Origin: Bacteroidota bacterium
GTDB taxonomy: Bacteria > Bacteroidota > Ignavibacteria > UBA10030 > UBA8401
Length of the DNA: 64,000 nucleotides
Assembly (NCBI GenBank): GCA_035506275.1
Contig: DATJPT010000005.1
Location: forward strand, 1 to 64,000
Direction of reading: 5' to 3'
The notes beneath the pieces were generated by a model. The model was not told the DNA's origin and did not search any database. It saw nothing but the letters and a program-made list of their open reading frames with translations. Below, one piece after another: positions 1 through 9,609 of the stretch. Every line of letters begins with the position of its first letter. Position 1 is the stretch's first letter. A program made the position numbers and the translations under genes.

Positions 1-640
1 AAGGATCCCTTCGGGGAAAATCGTAACGCGCGGATTCAATCCCAGCCGCACCCCCGCCAATTTCGGTGCGAACAAGTTTTTCGAACATCATCATATGGAA
101 TTTTTGCACCGAAATTGGAACCCTTCGATTGAATCCTTCCCTCTGCTCGCACCCGACGATTTCGAAACGCAATCAAAAAGCTGGTGAAATTTCAAGCGAG
201 GAATCGGCGGGTATGTGCGTTGGGCGCGATGCGCGCGTTAAGAAAACGGCAAGCTGTGAGTTGACATGAGGGGCCGTTTTCTTGGGCATGTGCGAAGGAA
301 AGCATCGCGAGGGTTCCGATTCCGAGAGGCTCTTCCCGCTTTCCAAAACTATGAAAGGCGGGATCCCGTAAAGCGGGACTTTGCTTCTTTCTCTGGCTAC
401 AGAGAAAGAAGACGGGTCTGGCAAAATTCAAACTGAGACACTACACAGAATCCTGCAGTGTTGCAGTTTGAGCAATTCCCTTCTCGCTCCGGCAACTCGT
501 TTTTCGGCTGAAGCGTTCACTCCGTTCCCAATCCGAGATTGGGAACGAGAGAACTCTTGCCAAAACGCTTCGAACGAGGAACTGTAACATGCCAGAGTCC
601 CGGGGAGCTCTGACATTCGCCATGGGGCGCTTGTCATTCG
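1..640. other. Intergenic region, no convincing gene
   Basis: No reading frame here has a convincing start, ribosome binding site or recognisable protein. The stretch lies downstream of the minus-strand T9SS protein that ends at 641. It contains a perfect 11-bp inverted repeat (523-533 with 537-547, CGTTCCCAATC/GATTGGGAACG). Around it is a longer sequence that, in reverse complement, matches repeats near 3.9 kb and 25.7 kb. A second purine/pyrimidine-rich stretch near 340-420 can also fold (CGGGATCCCG-like core). I see no promoter I would defend. Confidence 0.6.
495..565 (-). repeat. Dispersed intergenic palindromic repeat, copy A
   Basis: On the minus strand this reads TCTCTCGTTCCCAATC, then a perfect hairpin partner, then TTCAGCCGAAAA, and further on GGAGCGAGAAGGGAA. 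The same ordered blocks occur on the plus strand at about 3890-3965 and 25712-25795. The element lies only between genes. It resembles REP-type elements, but no transposase of that class is present here. Confidence 0.6.
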
Positions 641-3610
641 TCATTTGACGAGCAGCATTTTTTTCACTTCAACAAATCTGTTTCCCGGATCGTCGACGCT
701 CTCGGCATTGATGCGGTAGAAATAGATGCCGGACGCAACGTTCGCGCGCCACTCAACCTGGTGATCCCCCGGATCTTCTTCGTCATTATCGAGCACGGCA
801 ATCTGCTGGCCGATCGCATTTGTGATGTCGATCCTCACCTTGCTTTTGCCGGGAATGCTGTAGCGAATTGTCGTCGATGGGTTGAACGGATTGGGGTAAT
901 TCTGATACAGTGCAAACGTTGACGGGGCCGAGGCAATCGTTGCGTCCACCGCCTCAGAATATTGAAATGTACCGTCCCGGTTTATTTGTTTGAGGCGGTA
1001 CGAATATTTTCCGGCGGGAACGTTGGCATCGGTAAACGAATACTCAATCGGGGCGGAACTTGTCCCTGCTCCCTGAACAAATCCGAGGCGCGTCCACTGA
1101 CCGGGGCTCGGGCTCGCCGTCTGGCTTTGAAGAGTGGAAACGGAAGAACGCTCGACGTCGAAGCCGTAATTATTGAACTCGGTTTCCGTCCTCCATTTTA
1201 AGACGGCAGAGGATTGCTGCGGCGATACGTTAAAGGCAGAGAGTTCCACCGGAAGCTCTCCCCCGGAACCGATCCAGGCACTGCGTCCGTGGGTGAAGGC
1301 AAACAGGGTGTTCGTGCTCTTCTGCAACACCAGCTCGTCCGTGGGAACGTACGACGCCATCCCGGAATTGAACGACGACCAGGTACTCCCCCCGTTCGTC
1401 GTCGAATAGACTCCGGTTTCGGTCCCTACATAAAGCGTCGTCGAAGAGACAGGGTTGATAACGAGAGAATGGACCGGAACGTTCGGCAGGTTTCCGGAAA
1501 TGTCGGTCCAGGTCGAGCCCTGATTGGTCGAGGACCAGACATGCCGCGATGCCAGTGTTCCGCTCGTATTGTAGCCGCCGTACGTAACATAGAGTTGGTT
1601 CGTATTGTTTGTATCAACAACAATGCGTCGTACGAAACCGCCGTTATTTCCGGAAGGAGTAATTTCCGTCCACGTATCGATCCCGGACGACGGGTCGAGG
1701 CTTGTGCACTTAAAGACCCGTCCGTCCGTCGTTCCGGCGAACCCGAGATAATTCGCCGACGAGCCGGCAATCGTCACAGCGCTTACTTCATAGCCGGACG
1801 AAAGAACGTTGCTCGATTGGGTCCAGCTCCCCGCTGAATTCGATGTTACCCACACGCAATTTGATCCGGCGATCAGAACGGCGGAGTTCTGCCCGTCCAA
1901 TGCGAACGGAGCGATGAAGAGGCACTTCGAACTGCTGTTAGCGTCCGATAGCCCGCTCACGCAGCTGTTCCATGTCCCCCCTCCGTCCGTGGTTTTGCTG
2001 ATCGAAAGATAAACGTACTCCTCGTACGCGACGGAGCTGTTCGTTTGATCCTGCGCGGCATAGCCGCCGTCGCCGCCGTAAACTTCTGTCCATGATGTTC
2101 CCGATCCGCCATACTTCATGTGGCCGTTGTCCTGGGCACCGCCGTAGTAGGTCGAGCCCGATCTGTAAGTTGCACCGCCGTAAAACTGCGTGATCTCCAG
2201 ACCGTTGTTGATGTCGGTCCACGCTCCCCCGCTGTTGGTGGTTTTGTAGATGCCGCCGTCGTCTCCGTCATAAATGGTCCCCGAATGGCTTTTGTCGAAC
2301 ACGATCGCATGATGGTCCGCGTGAACGACCGGCGTTCCATAATAGGAATTCCAAAAGGTCAGCTGCGACCAGGTCGCCCCTCCGTTCGTCGATTTCATCA
2401 TGTCGACTCCGGCGACATAGATATTGCTGGTGTTGTTCGGGTCGACGGCAATAACGTTGTCGTACCATCCCTGGGTGCTGAGATACGACCTGCCGCTGGT
2501 CGAGTTGATTTTCGGAGGCGTTCCGAGCTGATTCCAAGTTGCTCCAGCGTCGGTGGATTTATAGATCCCTTTCAACCCTCCGTCGCCGGAGGACGATTCA
2601 TCGAGAGATTCAAAAACCGCGAACACGATGTTTGCGGTATCGGGGTTCTGAGCGAGAGCGATCCTTCCGTAGTTCGACGTCGGCAGGTTCGAGGCAACAA
2701 GGCTCCAGTTTGTGCCGCCGTTGGTGGTGCGGTAAATCCCGCCCAATGTGGAACCGTTCGCGTTGACCGCATACAAAATGATTGACGACGAAATCGGAAG
2801 GACGTCGGTCGGATTGAAATAATTCGTTGAAAAAGTGGCCGAGCTGATCTCCGTCCACGACGTGCCGCCATTGGTGGTCTTATACAGTCCGCCGTTCGCA
2901 GTATATGTCGTTGGACCGTAACCGTAGCGGTAGTTCTTCGTTGCGGCATAAATATTTCCGGACGAATCGGCGGCCAGCTTCATCACGTCGCCGAAGCTTG
3001 CAGACGAACTCGTGCTTGAAAGCAGCGTCCATGTCTCCCCGAAATCGGTCGACTTGAAGATCCCTCCGCCGTAAACAGCGTCCACGTTGGACCATCCCTC
3101 ACCGGTGCCAGCGTAGACCACGCTGTCGTTTGTCGGGTCGACGACCATCGAGCTTATTGCAAGATTATCCTGTCCGTCGGTCTTTGGCGACCATGATGCG
3201 CCCCCGTCGGTCGTTTTCCAGATCCCGCCCGAAACCGACCCTGCAAGAATGATGCTGCTGTTGAGCGGATCGATGACGATCGACCTGACTCTGCCGCCGA
3301 TATTCCCGGGACCGAGAGCCGACCAAAATGGCGTCGTTACTTTCATCAGGTTCTTCGCCGGAACTGAATGCTGCTTTGAGTAGACCACGGCATCCTTGCG
3401 AAATCCCCGCAGATCGATATCCCGTTCTTTGCCGGCCAGGATCGCGTAACGAAACTGGTAGGCCGCATCCGGATTGTCCCCGACGCCGACAACCGATTCC
3501 AGTAGTTCCTCATCCTCCCGCGGGTTCTTTTTTCCCTGAGAAGAATTGAGGATGAAGATAAATGCGCATACGGCGGCAATGACTGAGAGGACGGGTGTAA
3601 AGCGTTTCAT
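641..3610 (-). CDS. T9SS-secreted BNR/sortilin-type beta-propeller protein
   Basis: The 989-residue product is a predicted surface or secreted protein. It begins with a signal peptide (MKRFTPVLSVIAAVCAFIFI) and carries about eleven Asp-box/BNR repeats of the S/T-T-D/N-x-G-x-x-W type (KTTDGGASWSP, KSTDFGETW, STTNGGSTWSSF and others). These fold as seven-bladed propellers of the sortilin/VPS10 type. A fibronectin-like segment begins at LPVELSAFNV near residue 800. A type A T9SS sorting domain follows, with YQNYPNPFNPST and the terminal VKKMLLVK. The start at 3610 is preferred over an in-frame ATG at 3643 because GAGGAGACC sits just upstream and gives a clean signal peptide. The biological role is unknown: BNR propellers occur in glycosidases, adhesins and generic scaffolds. 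Secretion by T9SS is well supported by the C-terminus. Confidence 0.88.
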   Translation of the reverse strand: MKRFTPVLSVIAAVCAFIFILNSSQGKKNPREDEELLESVVGVGDNPDAAYQFRYAILAGKERDIDLRGFRKDAVVYSKQHSVPAKNLMKVTTPFWSALGPGNIGGRVRSIVIDPLNSSIILAGSVSGGIWKTTDGGASWSPKTDGQDNLAISSMVVDPTNDSVVYAGTGEGWSNVDAVYGGGIFKSTDFGETWTLLSSTSSSASFGDVMKLAADSSGNIYAATKNYRYGYGPTTYTANGGLYKTTNGGTSWTEISSATFSTNYFNPTDVLPISSSIILYAVNANGSTLGGIYRTTNGGTNWSLVASNLPTSNYGRIALAQNPDTANIVFAVFESLDESSSGDGGLKGIYKSTDAGATWNQLGTPPKINSTSGRSYLSTQGWYDNVIAVDPNNTSNIYVAGVDMMKSTNGGATWSQLTFWNSYYGTPVVHADHHAIVFDKSHSGTIYDGDDGGIYKTTNSGGAWTDINNGLEITQFYGGATYRSGSTYYGGAQDNGHMKYGGSGTSWTEVYGGDGGYAAQDQTNSSVAYEEYVYLSISKTTDGGGTWNSCVSGLSDANSSSKCLFIAPFALDGQNSAVLIAGSNCVWVTSNSAGSWTQSSNVLSSGYEVSAVTIAGSSANYLGFAGTTDGRVFKCTSLDPSSGIDTWTEITPSGNNGGFVRRIVVDTNNTNQLYVTYGGYNTSGTLASRHVWSSTNQGSTWTDISGNLPNVPVHSLVINPVSSTTLYVGTETGVYSTTNGGSTWSSFNSGMASYVPTDELVLQKSTNTLFAFTHGRSAWIGSGGELPVELSAFNVSPQQSSAVLKWRTETEFNNYGFDVERSSVSTLQSQTASPSPGQWTRLGFVQGAGTSSAPIEYSFTDANVPAGKYSYRLKQINRDGTFQYSEAVDATIASAPSTFALYQNYPNPFNPSTTIRYSIPGKSKVRIDITNAIGQQIAVLDNDEEDPGDHQVEWRANVASGIYFYRINAESVDDPGNRFVEVKKMLLVK

Positions 3611-3986
3611 GGTCTCCTCATAGAGTAGTGAACGATGGCGCAAGCATTCTTAACGTCCACGGCGCCGAACTGCAAACGGCGGAATGTCGGCGCAGAAACT
3701 TTTGGTCTCTTGAGAAAAGAAGGGAAACAAAGGCGGTTCCTACAAACCGGCGGCCGTCATCGGCGCGCTCCGGTCTCCCGCCCAAAGAGCGATCGAATGC
3801 TCTTATGGAGAAATGTAGCGGGATTCGGTGTGAGAGTCAAGGAAAGGGGGGAGTGGCACGGTTAGGCATTCGAAGCGTGGGGGCAAGGGCTCTCTCATTC
3901 CCGATCTCCTCAGCCTAAAGGCAAGTTGACGAAGCTGCTCCAATTCTGAGTTTGGGAGCCAGAGTGGAAATTCTCAGACCGCAACA
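3611..3986. other. Intergenic region with repeat copy
   Basis: This stretch separates the start of the T9SS propeller gene (3610) from the 3' end of the hybrid kinase (3987), both on the minus strand. No plausible gene is present. Its right half holds the second copy of a dispersed palindromic repeat (about 3890-3965). The rest shows nothing recognisable. Confidence 0.5.
3890..3965 (+). repeat. Dispersed intergenic palindromic repeat, copy B
   Basis: This diverged copy has the same order of blocks as the repeat near 25.7 kb: CTCTCTCATTCCCGATC, then CCTCAGCCTAAAGG, then GAGTTTGGGAGCCAGAG. The hairpin arms are less perfect than in the other copies. It lies just downstream of the hybrid kinase stop codon, so transcripts of that gene would include it. 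Confidence 0.5.
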
Positions 3987-6878
3987 TTACCCGGCGGAGT
4001 ATCCGTCGATCTTCAGAATTTTCGCAACGGTGCCAAGAAACTGGCTCGGTTTATAGGGCTTTTGCACAAATGCGCGGGGACGAACGCCGTCAAACGTCGA
4101 CCGTATCTCTTCTTCGGTGTAACCGGAACAAAGTATCACTACGACGTCCTTGTTGATTCTTACCAGCTCCTCAAATGCAGCTTTTCCGTCCATGCCTGGC
4201 ATTGAATAGTCGAGCACGACCAGATCGACGGCGTGCTCATTGCGACGGTAAAGATCGATACCTTCAACGGGATTCGATGCTTCCATCACTTTAAAACTGG
4301 CATCGCTGAAGACATCGTTCAACAACTCCAGCACCGAGGGTTCATCGTCGATGATGAGAACGGTTTTTCCCGTTCCATTGACAACGGCAGCGGCTTTCAT
4401 AGGCTTTTGCCCAATCGACGGTGTGGCTTGAATCAGGGGAAAGACCACTTCAAACTCCGTTCCTTTTCCCTCCTTACTTTCGATGCGCAGCCCTCCATTA
4501 TGTCCCCGCACAATTCCCAGAACAGCGGCAAGGCCGAGGCCTCTCCCCGTAAACTTCGTCGTAAAGAATGGGTCGAAAATGCGCGCCAACACCTCCGGCT
4601 TCATGCCTTGCCCAGTATCGATGACTTGAAGAGAAGCGTATGTGCCGGCGACTAACGGGGTGTTCGTATACTTCCAATAGGCGATATCATTTTCGGAAAG
4701 TCCGATGCATCTTGAACGGACGGTGATGATACCGGGGTTGGGGGTTATCGCCTCTCCGGCGTTGATGATAAGGTTCATAATGACCTGCTGGATCTGCGCT
4801 ACATCGCCCTTAATGTGCGGGGAAGGAACGCAAAGGTCATACCGCAGCCGAACGCTTTTAGGGACCGAGATTTCAAGAATCTGAACGTTCTCATTGACGA
4901 GCCGATTGACATCGATCTCTTCCGTGATGAACTTCCCTTTGCCCGAGTATGCAAGAAGATGCCGCGTAAGGTCGGCCGCCCGCTCCGCCGCCTTGATCGT
5001 TTTTTCAATGTGACTCTTTGCCGGGTTTTCCTTCGGCAGCTTGTTGATGGCGAGAGTCGATTGCCCAAGAATTGCGTTGAGGAGGTTGTTGAAGTCGTGC
5101 GCAATCCCCCCGGCGAGCGTTCCAATGCTCTCAAGTTTTTGCGCATTGCGCAGCGCCTCATCCACTTGTTTCCGTTCGGTAATGTCTTCTTTGACGGCTA
5201 CAAAATTGATGATCAGGTTGTCCTGGTCCTTGACGGGCGAGATCGACGCCATTTCCCAGAAAAGCTCCCCGTTCTTTTTCCTGTTGTGGAACTCCCCCCT
5301 CCACGCTTTGCCCGCAGAGATCGTTTCCCACATTTTCCTGTATTGTTCGTCCGACGTTTCACCCGACTTGAGAATCCGCGGATTCTTCCCCAAGACATCT
5401 TCCAGCGTGTAGCCGGTGACCTGAGTAAACTTGGGATTCACGTACTCGATGGTTCCCCGGATATCGGTGATGATGACAGAAGCCTGACTCTGTTCTATGG
5501 CAAGCGAGAGCTTTCGAAGCTGGTCCTCGGCACGCCGATGTTCGGTATTGTCATGTCCTATTCCGGCCAGTCCGATGATCCGCCCTTCCACGTCCTTCAG
5601 CGGCAGCTTGGAGGTCAACAGCCATCGCTTCTCCCCCTTTTCATCCAGAATAAATTCTTCCCTGTTCAACACCGCCTGCCCCGTGAGGAGCACCCGTTGA
5701 TCATCGGCAGTAAATCCGTCGGCGAGTTCTTTCGGGTAAAAGTCGTAGTCGGTCTTCCCAATGATGTCCGCTTCCGAATTCATCCGAAGGTTCCGCACCT
5801 CGGCATCATTGGCCAGTGTCTTTCGGCCGAGAATATCTTTGGAATAAATCGAGTCGGGAATATTATCGATGAGCGTGCGGAGAAGCATGCGTTCGAATCG
5901 CAGTTTCTCTTCCGTTTTCGTTCGTTCGCTGATGTCGACGACGAAGGCAATGTACACTTCTCCATCCCGGAGTTGGTGTTTCGCAACGGACACCTGGACG
6001 GGAAACTGCGTACCGTCGGTTCTGAGGCCGATGGACTCGAACTCCGAGGAAACGGGATGACCAATCAGACGCTGGCGTGTCCGCTCTTCTCGTTCCTTTC
6101 TCCGCTGCGGCGCGTAATATTCGATGATAGGGCGACCGACGGCCTCCTCAACGCTTTTCAATCCCATCATCTCCGCGAATTTTTTGTTGACATACACACC
6201 TTTTCCCCCTCTCGAAACGATAATCGCAACCGGTGCTTGTTCGATGAAGCCCTGGAATCGCGATTCGCTTTCTTTCCATGCCTCTTCAGCTTTCGTGCGG
6301 CGGCTGACTTCTTCTTTTGCTTCGCTGAGAGTTTTGTTGAGATTTCCCACGATGAGGTATTGAAGCAGAACAAGAAGAGCAACTTGCAGGACCGAATTCA
6401 CCAGAACGCTTGTCGAAGTCGGTACAACCGCAGCGGGGGGTAAATACCCGGCGCGCTCAGCGAGCACCAGACCTGCGCTCGCCGCAGCAGCCGCGGCAGC
6501 GTAGTAGGCCCCTTTCTTCCAGCCAAGCATGAGACCGGCGCCGAGAACGATGACCGGTACCTCCTGAATCGCCGGAGCTCTGATGCCGCCTGCAGACCAT
6601 GCCAGAACAAAGATCATCGTTAGGATGAACCCCGCGAACAGGTGGGATGCCAATACGATGAATCCTTTTCTATTTAAGGCGATCAGCACGATGGCTACAA
6701 GGTCTACGGCAACGGCAATATAGACCCACCTCATGAAATTCTCCGGCAGAACGAAAAGCTCAACGGCAAGGATCAAAGTCACGATCAGCGCAGTTCCGCT
6801 GACCAGCTTAAAAAATATTTGCGCCTTCGCCGTCGATTCTTTGTCGCCAAGTTCGGGAAGTGAAAAGAAATTTCTCAT
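3987..6878 (-). CDS. Membrane-bound hybrid histidine kinase (three PAS, HisKA, HATPase, receiver)
   Basis: This 963-residue sensor kinase has about five or six N-terminal membrane helices (roughly residues 20-180). Three PAS domains follow (about 205-320, 325-450 and 455-575; the third has NPRILKSGETS, a PAS signature). Next comes a HisKA dimerisation domain with phospho-acceptor His near 594 (GTLAGGIAHDFNNLLN), a HATPase_c domain (N box NLIINAGEA, G boxes DTGQGM and GRGLGL) and a C-terminal receiver (840-960) with phospho-Asp near 890 (VVLDYSMPGMDG). A receiver fused in cis suggests a phosphorelay or feedback role. A GTG at 6932 could extend the protein by 18 residues; the ATG at 6878 was chosen because the kinase begins MRNFFSLPEL and neither start has a strong ribosome site. 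The gene is monocistronic by position, and its signal is unknown. Confidence 0.93.
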   Translation of the reverse strand: MRNFFSLPELGDKESTAKAQIFFKLVSGTALIVTLILAVELFVLPENFMRWVYIAVAVDLVAIVLIALNRKGFIVLASHLFAGFILTMIFVLAWSAGGIRAPAIQEVPVIVLGAGLMLGWKKGAYYAAAAAAASAGLVLAERAGYLPPAAVVPTSTSVLVNSVLQVALLVLLQYLIVGNLNKTLSEAKEEVSRRTKAEEAWKESESRFQGFIEQAPVAIIVSRGGKGVYVNKKFAEMMGLKSVEEAVGRPIIEYYAPQRRKEREERTRQRLIGHPVSSEFESIGLRTDGTQFPVQVSVAKHQLRDGEVYIAFVVDISERTKTEEKLRFERMLLRTLIDNIPDSIYSKDILGRKTLANDAEVRNLRMNSEADIIGKTDYDFYPKELADGFTADDQRVLLTGQAVLNREEFILDEKGEKRWLLTSKLPLKDVEGRIIGLAGIGHDNTEHRRAEDQLRKLSLAIEQSQASVIITDIRGTIEYVNPKFTQVTGYTLEDVLGKNPRILKSGETSDEQYRKMWETISAGKAWRGEFHNRKKNGELFWEMASISPVKDQDNLIINFVAVKEDITERKQVDEALRNAQKLESIGTLAGGIAHDFNNLLNAILGQSTLAINKLPKENPAKSHIEKTIKAAERAADLTRHLLAYSGKGKFITEEIDVNRLVNENVQILEISVPKSVRLRYDLCVPSPHIKGDVAQIQQVIMNLIINAGEAITPNPGIITVRSRCIGLSENDIAYWKYTNTPLVAGTYASLQVIDTGQGMKPEVLARIFDPFFTTKFTGRGLGLAAVLGIVRGHNGGLRIESKEGKGTEFEVVFPLIQATPSIGQKPMKAAAVVNGTGKTVLIIDDEPSVLELLNDVFSDASFKVMEASNPVEGIDLYRRNEHAVDLVVLDYSMPGMDGKAAFEELVRINKDVVVILCSGYTEEEIRSTFDGVRPRAFVQKPYKPSQFLGTVAKILKIDGYSAG

Positions 6879-6932
6879 CCATTTCTCAATGATGTTTCTT
6901 TGGTGTACCGTTCGATTCCGCACGAACAACAC

Positions 6933-7234
6933 CCGTCCAGGACAAAAAAGCCTCCGTCATCAGTTTCGAATCTGGAGGTCTTCACGTGTGCTTTTCCCCC
7001 GCCCGCTTCACTTCATCGACCGCACAATTCGGAGGAAACTATATATAGAGAGAACAAATTACAAAAATCGTGCCTTTTGAATCGGTTCATTTTGTTGAAA
7101 TTTACGCTCAGGCTTACCAAAAATAGGAAGATTTGGCCTGCAATTCGCCCTCATGATAAGATAAATTAGCCAGGTGGCTCGGAGTACGCAGCCCGCTTTC
7201 CCCACTTCCGCGAATTCCTGATGATGAAATCCAT
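6933..7234. other. Intergenic region, nothing recognised
   Basis: This gap lies between the kinase start and the 3' end of the YgjP-like protease gene. The part around 7030-7110 is AT-rich and could hold the kinase promoter. No motif is clear enough to call, and no small gene is convincing. Confidence 0.4.
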
Positions 7235-7918
7235 CTATCGGAGCCACCACTCCATCGACTTTGCGGCGGATGTCAGCTCCTTGTCAAGGCGCCGGGATCC
7301 CGTGCAATGTCTCTCCACAAGCTCCCAAAATTTTTTGGAATGATTCATTTCCACCGTGTGGCACAATTCGTGGATCATCAGGTAGCCCACAAGCTCGGGG
7401 GAGAGGAAAAGAAGGGCGCTGTTCAGGCTGATATTCTTTTTCGCGGAACAACTCCCCCATCGCGTTCGCTGGGATCGAATAGCGCAACTATTATAGGGCA
7501 ACCCGTGGTCTCTGCTCACCCGCTCCAGCCATGGAATAAGGATCTCCTTAGATTTCTTTCGCACCCATTTCCTCAAAAGGGCAAAGGGAAATCTTTTATT
7601 GTGCGGGTTGACAAACAGCTTCAGGACATCGTTTTCTTCGACGAGCAAGCTCCTTCCGCGAGGGCTCGCGTGAACTTCCAGAGCAAAGCTGCGTCCGATG
7701 CTCCGAAGGTCCACGCGCGCAGGAATCTGTCGCGCCGGCGCAGACGACCTGATCTTTTCGATCGACCTCTTGATCCATTCTTCCTTGCGGAGAATGATCC
7801 CGGGGACTTCGGACGTATCGAACCCCGAAGGGACGGTGACAACGACGCCGGAATAATGAGAAACCGAAAGCCGAACGGAGCGCGACCGGCGGCTGACGCG
7901 AATTCTGTACTCAATCAT
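7235..7918 (-). CDS. YgjP-like zinc metallopeptidase (DUF45 / M48-type)
   Basis: The 227-residue protein carries the family hallmark HELCHTVEMNHSKKFW. His183, Glu184, His187 and probably His193 form the zinc-binding and catalytic set. Before it lies the characteristic RTRWGSCSAKKNISLN segment (about 151-166), which is diagnostic of the YgjP/DUF45 family (WLM/SprT-like metallopeptidases, often next to type I restriction systems). There is no signal peptide or membrane helix, so it should be cytoplasmic. Length is normal for the family. Its ATG overlaps a CATG that also provides an opposing ATG, but the divergent neighbour probably starts at 8085. The physiological substrate is not known for most members. 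Confidence 0.9.
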   Translation of the reverse strand: MIEYRIRVSRRSRSVRLSVSHYSGVVVTVPSGFDTSEVPGIILRKEEWIKRSIEKIRSSAPARQIPARVDLRSIGRSFALEVHASPRGRSLLVEENDVLKLFVNPHNKRFPFALLRKWVRKKSKEILIPWLERVSRDHGLPYNSCAIRSQRTRWGSCSAKKNISLNSALLFLSPELVGYLMIHELCHTVEMNHSKKFWELVERHCTGSRRLDKELTSAAKSMEWWLR

Positions 7919-8084
7919 GCAAACCTATGACCAGTTCATTCTGAAATTAGAGAAATTTATTCTGCGGAGCAAAAGAATTTGTCGACGAAATCCCCCCTTG
8001 CAACTGTTCAAAATATTTCTTAAGGTGCATGCGCCGCCCCAGCAATGTTGCCGACAGCCATCGACGAGCCGCCCAAGAATTGAG

Positions 8085-8471
8085 ATGCCGACATCGAACA
8101 TCATCGACAAACAAGTTGTGATTGTCCGAACCACCGCGGCCGGCGCGTTGACCGAAAAAGATCAGCTCGAGCATAAGCGGAAAGTGATGAACCACCATCC
8201 GTTCGAAGCCGGCATGTGCGGGCTGTCCGACGTCCGCGGAGTCAAGGACATCCAGGTCTCTCCGAAGGGAGCTTGTCCGATGATTCAGATAGATGAAAAA
8301 CATGCGTTAAAGCTCGTGTCGTTCAAGCTCGCAATTCTTGTTTCCAGGCATCTCGTGTTCGGCAAGGCGCGCATGTACCGATCGCTGACGGAAAAGAACG
8401 TGCCGTCTGTCGGCGTCTTCAGGGACCACCCCGAAGCCCTGCAATGGCTCGGCATTCACTTGTGTGACTAA
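8085..8471 (+). CDS. Small STAS/SEC14-like hypothetical protein
   Basis: The predicted 128-residue protein (MPTSNIIDKQVVIVRTTAAG) has the layout of small stand-alone STAS/SEC14-like proteins: a strand-turn start with GALTEKDQLE, a DVRGVKDI strand, and the tail VFRDHPEALQWLGIH, which closely matches the frequent closing motif of that group. The frame is open upstream to 7917. The first 56 residues of that longer version look like non-coding sequence, so the ATG at 8085 is preferred, although no strong ribosome site precedes it. It ends 8 bases before the next gene and probably shares its transcript. A second protein of similar type is encoded at 9610-10029. Function is unknown; a regulatory role is only a guess. 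Confidence 0.65.
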   Translation: MPTSNIIDKQVVIVRTTAAGALTEKDQLEHKRKVMNHHPFEAGMCGLSDVRGVKDIQVSPKGACPMIQIDEKHALKLVSFKLAILVSRHLVFGKARMYRSLTEKNVPSVGVFRDHPEALQWLGIHLCD

Positions 8472-8479
8472 AACGAACC

Positions 8480-9031
8480 ATGAAAACATTTCTTGCAGCC
8501 CTCCTCCTCTTTTCTTTTTCCTATGGTCTGGGGCAGACCGTTGAGAACACGTCATACGTTACCCAGACCGGCGAACGGGTGCTTCAGCTTGAAATCGTCG
8601 CTCCCATTTCACGGCCGGAAGCGTGGAAGCTGTTCAGCACAGAAGAGGGGTTACGGAAGTGGATCGCGCCGGTCGTTGTTCTTGACCTGAGAACCGGCGG
8701 CGTGATCCTCACAAATTACGATTCATCTAAAACGGTCAAAGACTCGGGAACAATTCATCTCCCCGTCATCAATTACCTCGAGGGTGAAATGATCACGCTG
8801 AAGGTCATCCTCAACAATAATTTTGCCGAGAGCGTTCGGCGGGAAGATGGTAACTTGCAGGAGATCATCCGGCTGAAAAGCGAGGGGAACGGAAGGACCC
8901 GCATCATTTCCACGATGGTCGGTTGGGGAAAGGGCCCCGACTGGGACAAGACGTACGAGTTCTTTCGACGCGGGAACACGTGGACCTATCAACAGATGAT
9001 AAAGGCAATTCTCGCGATGAATCATCAATAA
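8480..9031 (+). CDS. Exported SRPBCC/AHSA1-like ligand-binding protein
   Basis: The 183-residue protein has a clear signal peptide (MKTFLAALLLFSFSYGLGQ). It is followed by an SRPBCC (START/Bet v1, AHSA1-like) fold, recognisable from EIVAPISRPEAWKLFSTEEG and LRKWIAPVVVLDLRTGG near the N-terminus and a C-terminal helix ending in YQQMIKAI. Members of this superfamily bind hydrophobic ligands in a deep cavity. An exported copy is less usual than the cytosolic ones. The stop codon overlaps the start of the next gene by one base (TAATG), so the two are translationally coupled. Ligand unknown. Confidence 0.8.
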   Translation: MKTFLAALLLFSFSYGLGQTVENTSYVTQTGERVLQLEIVAPISRPEAWKLFSTEEGLRKWIAPVVVLDLRTGGVILTNYDSSKTVKDSGTIHLPVINYLEGEMITLKVILNNNFAESVRREDGNLQEIIRLKSEGNGRTRIISTMVGWGKGPDWDKTYEFFRRGNTWTYQQMIKAILAMNHQ

Positions 9032-9573
9032 TGGCGACGACCCTTATCCTCCCGGGAATTTCAAATTCCGGCCCTGAACACTGGCAAACTCGTTGGGAAA
9101 AACTCGATCCTTCTTTTATAAGAGTTCAGCAGGATGAGTGGGAAGCCCCCCGGTGCGCCGATTGGGTCAAACGGCTGGACGAGACAATCTCTTCGACGCC
9201 GGGGCCGATCGTTTTGGTGGGACACAGCTCCGCCTGCGCTCTCGTTGCTCACTGGGTTCAGCGCGCGGCGCCGGCGAACCTCCGCCGTATACAAGGAGCG
9301 CTCCTTGTCGGGCCGAGCGACCCGGACGGACCTAACTACCCCGCGGGACCCACGGGTTTTAGTCCGATGCCGCTGGTCCCCCTCCCTTTTCGATCGATCG
9401 TTGCCGCCAGTACCGATGATAGATTCGTCGCACTCGAGCGGGCGCGGGAATATGCTCATGCATGGAACAGCCGTCTGGTGATCATCCAAAATGCCGGACA
9501 CATCAATTCCGCCAGCGGGCTCGGCGATTGGCCGGAAGGATTCGCCTTGCTCAAAGAGCTGCAAAAACTGTAA
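9031..9573 (+). CDS. RBBP9/YdeN-family serine hydrolase
   Basis: This 180-residue alpha/beta hydrolase begins ATTLILPGISNSGPEHWQ, the typical N-terminal strand and turn of the RBBP9/YdeN family. The nucleophile is Ser66 in VGHSSACALVAHW, the acid Asp lies near residue 128 (ASTDDRFV) and the catalytic His near 156 (NAGHINSASGLGDWPEG). All family landmarks and the usual length (about 180-190) are present. The ATG overlaps the preceding stop codon by one base, which decides this start. The frame is open further upstream to 8923, but that part is the shadow of the SRPBCC gene. Substrates of bacterial members are mostly undefined; esterase activity is expected. Confidence 0.9.
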   Translation: MATTLILPGISNSGPEHWQTRWEKLDPSFIRVQQDEWEAPRCADWVKRLDETISSTPGPIVLVGHSSACALVAHWVQRAAPANLRRIQGALLVGPSDPDGPNYPAGPTGFSPMPLVPLPFRSIVAASTDDRFVALERAREYAHAWNSRLVIIQNAGHINSASGLGDWPEGFALLKELQKL

Positions 9574-9609
9574 CGATCCTCCATCGCTTGAATCAATGCG
9601 CCGAGAACG

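Noticed and set aside
4815-6443. Long plus-strand frame opposite the hybrid kinase
   Set aside because: The minus-strand protein has unmistakable PAS, HisKA and ATPase motifs. The plus-strand translation has no family resemblance and is a codon shadow.
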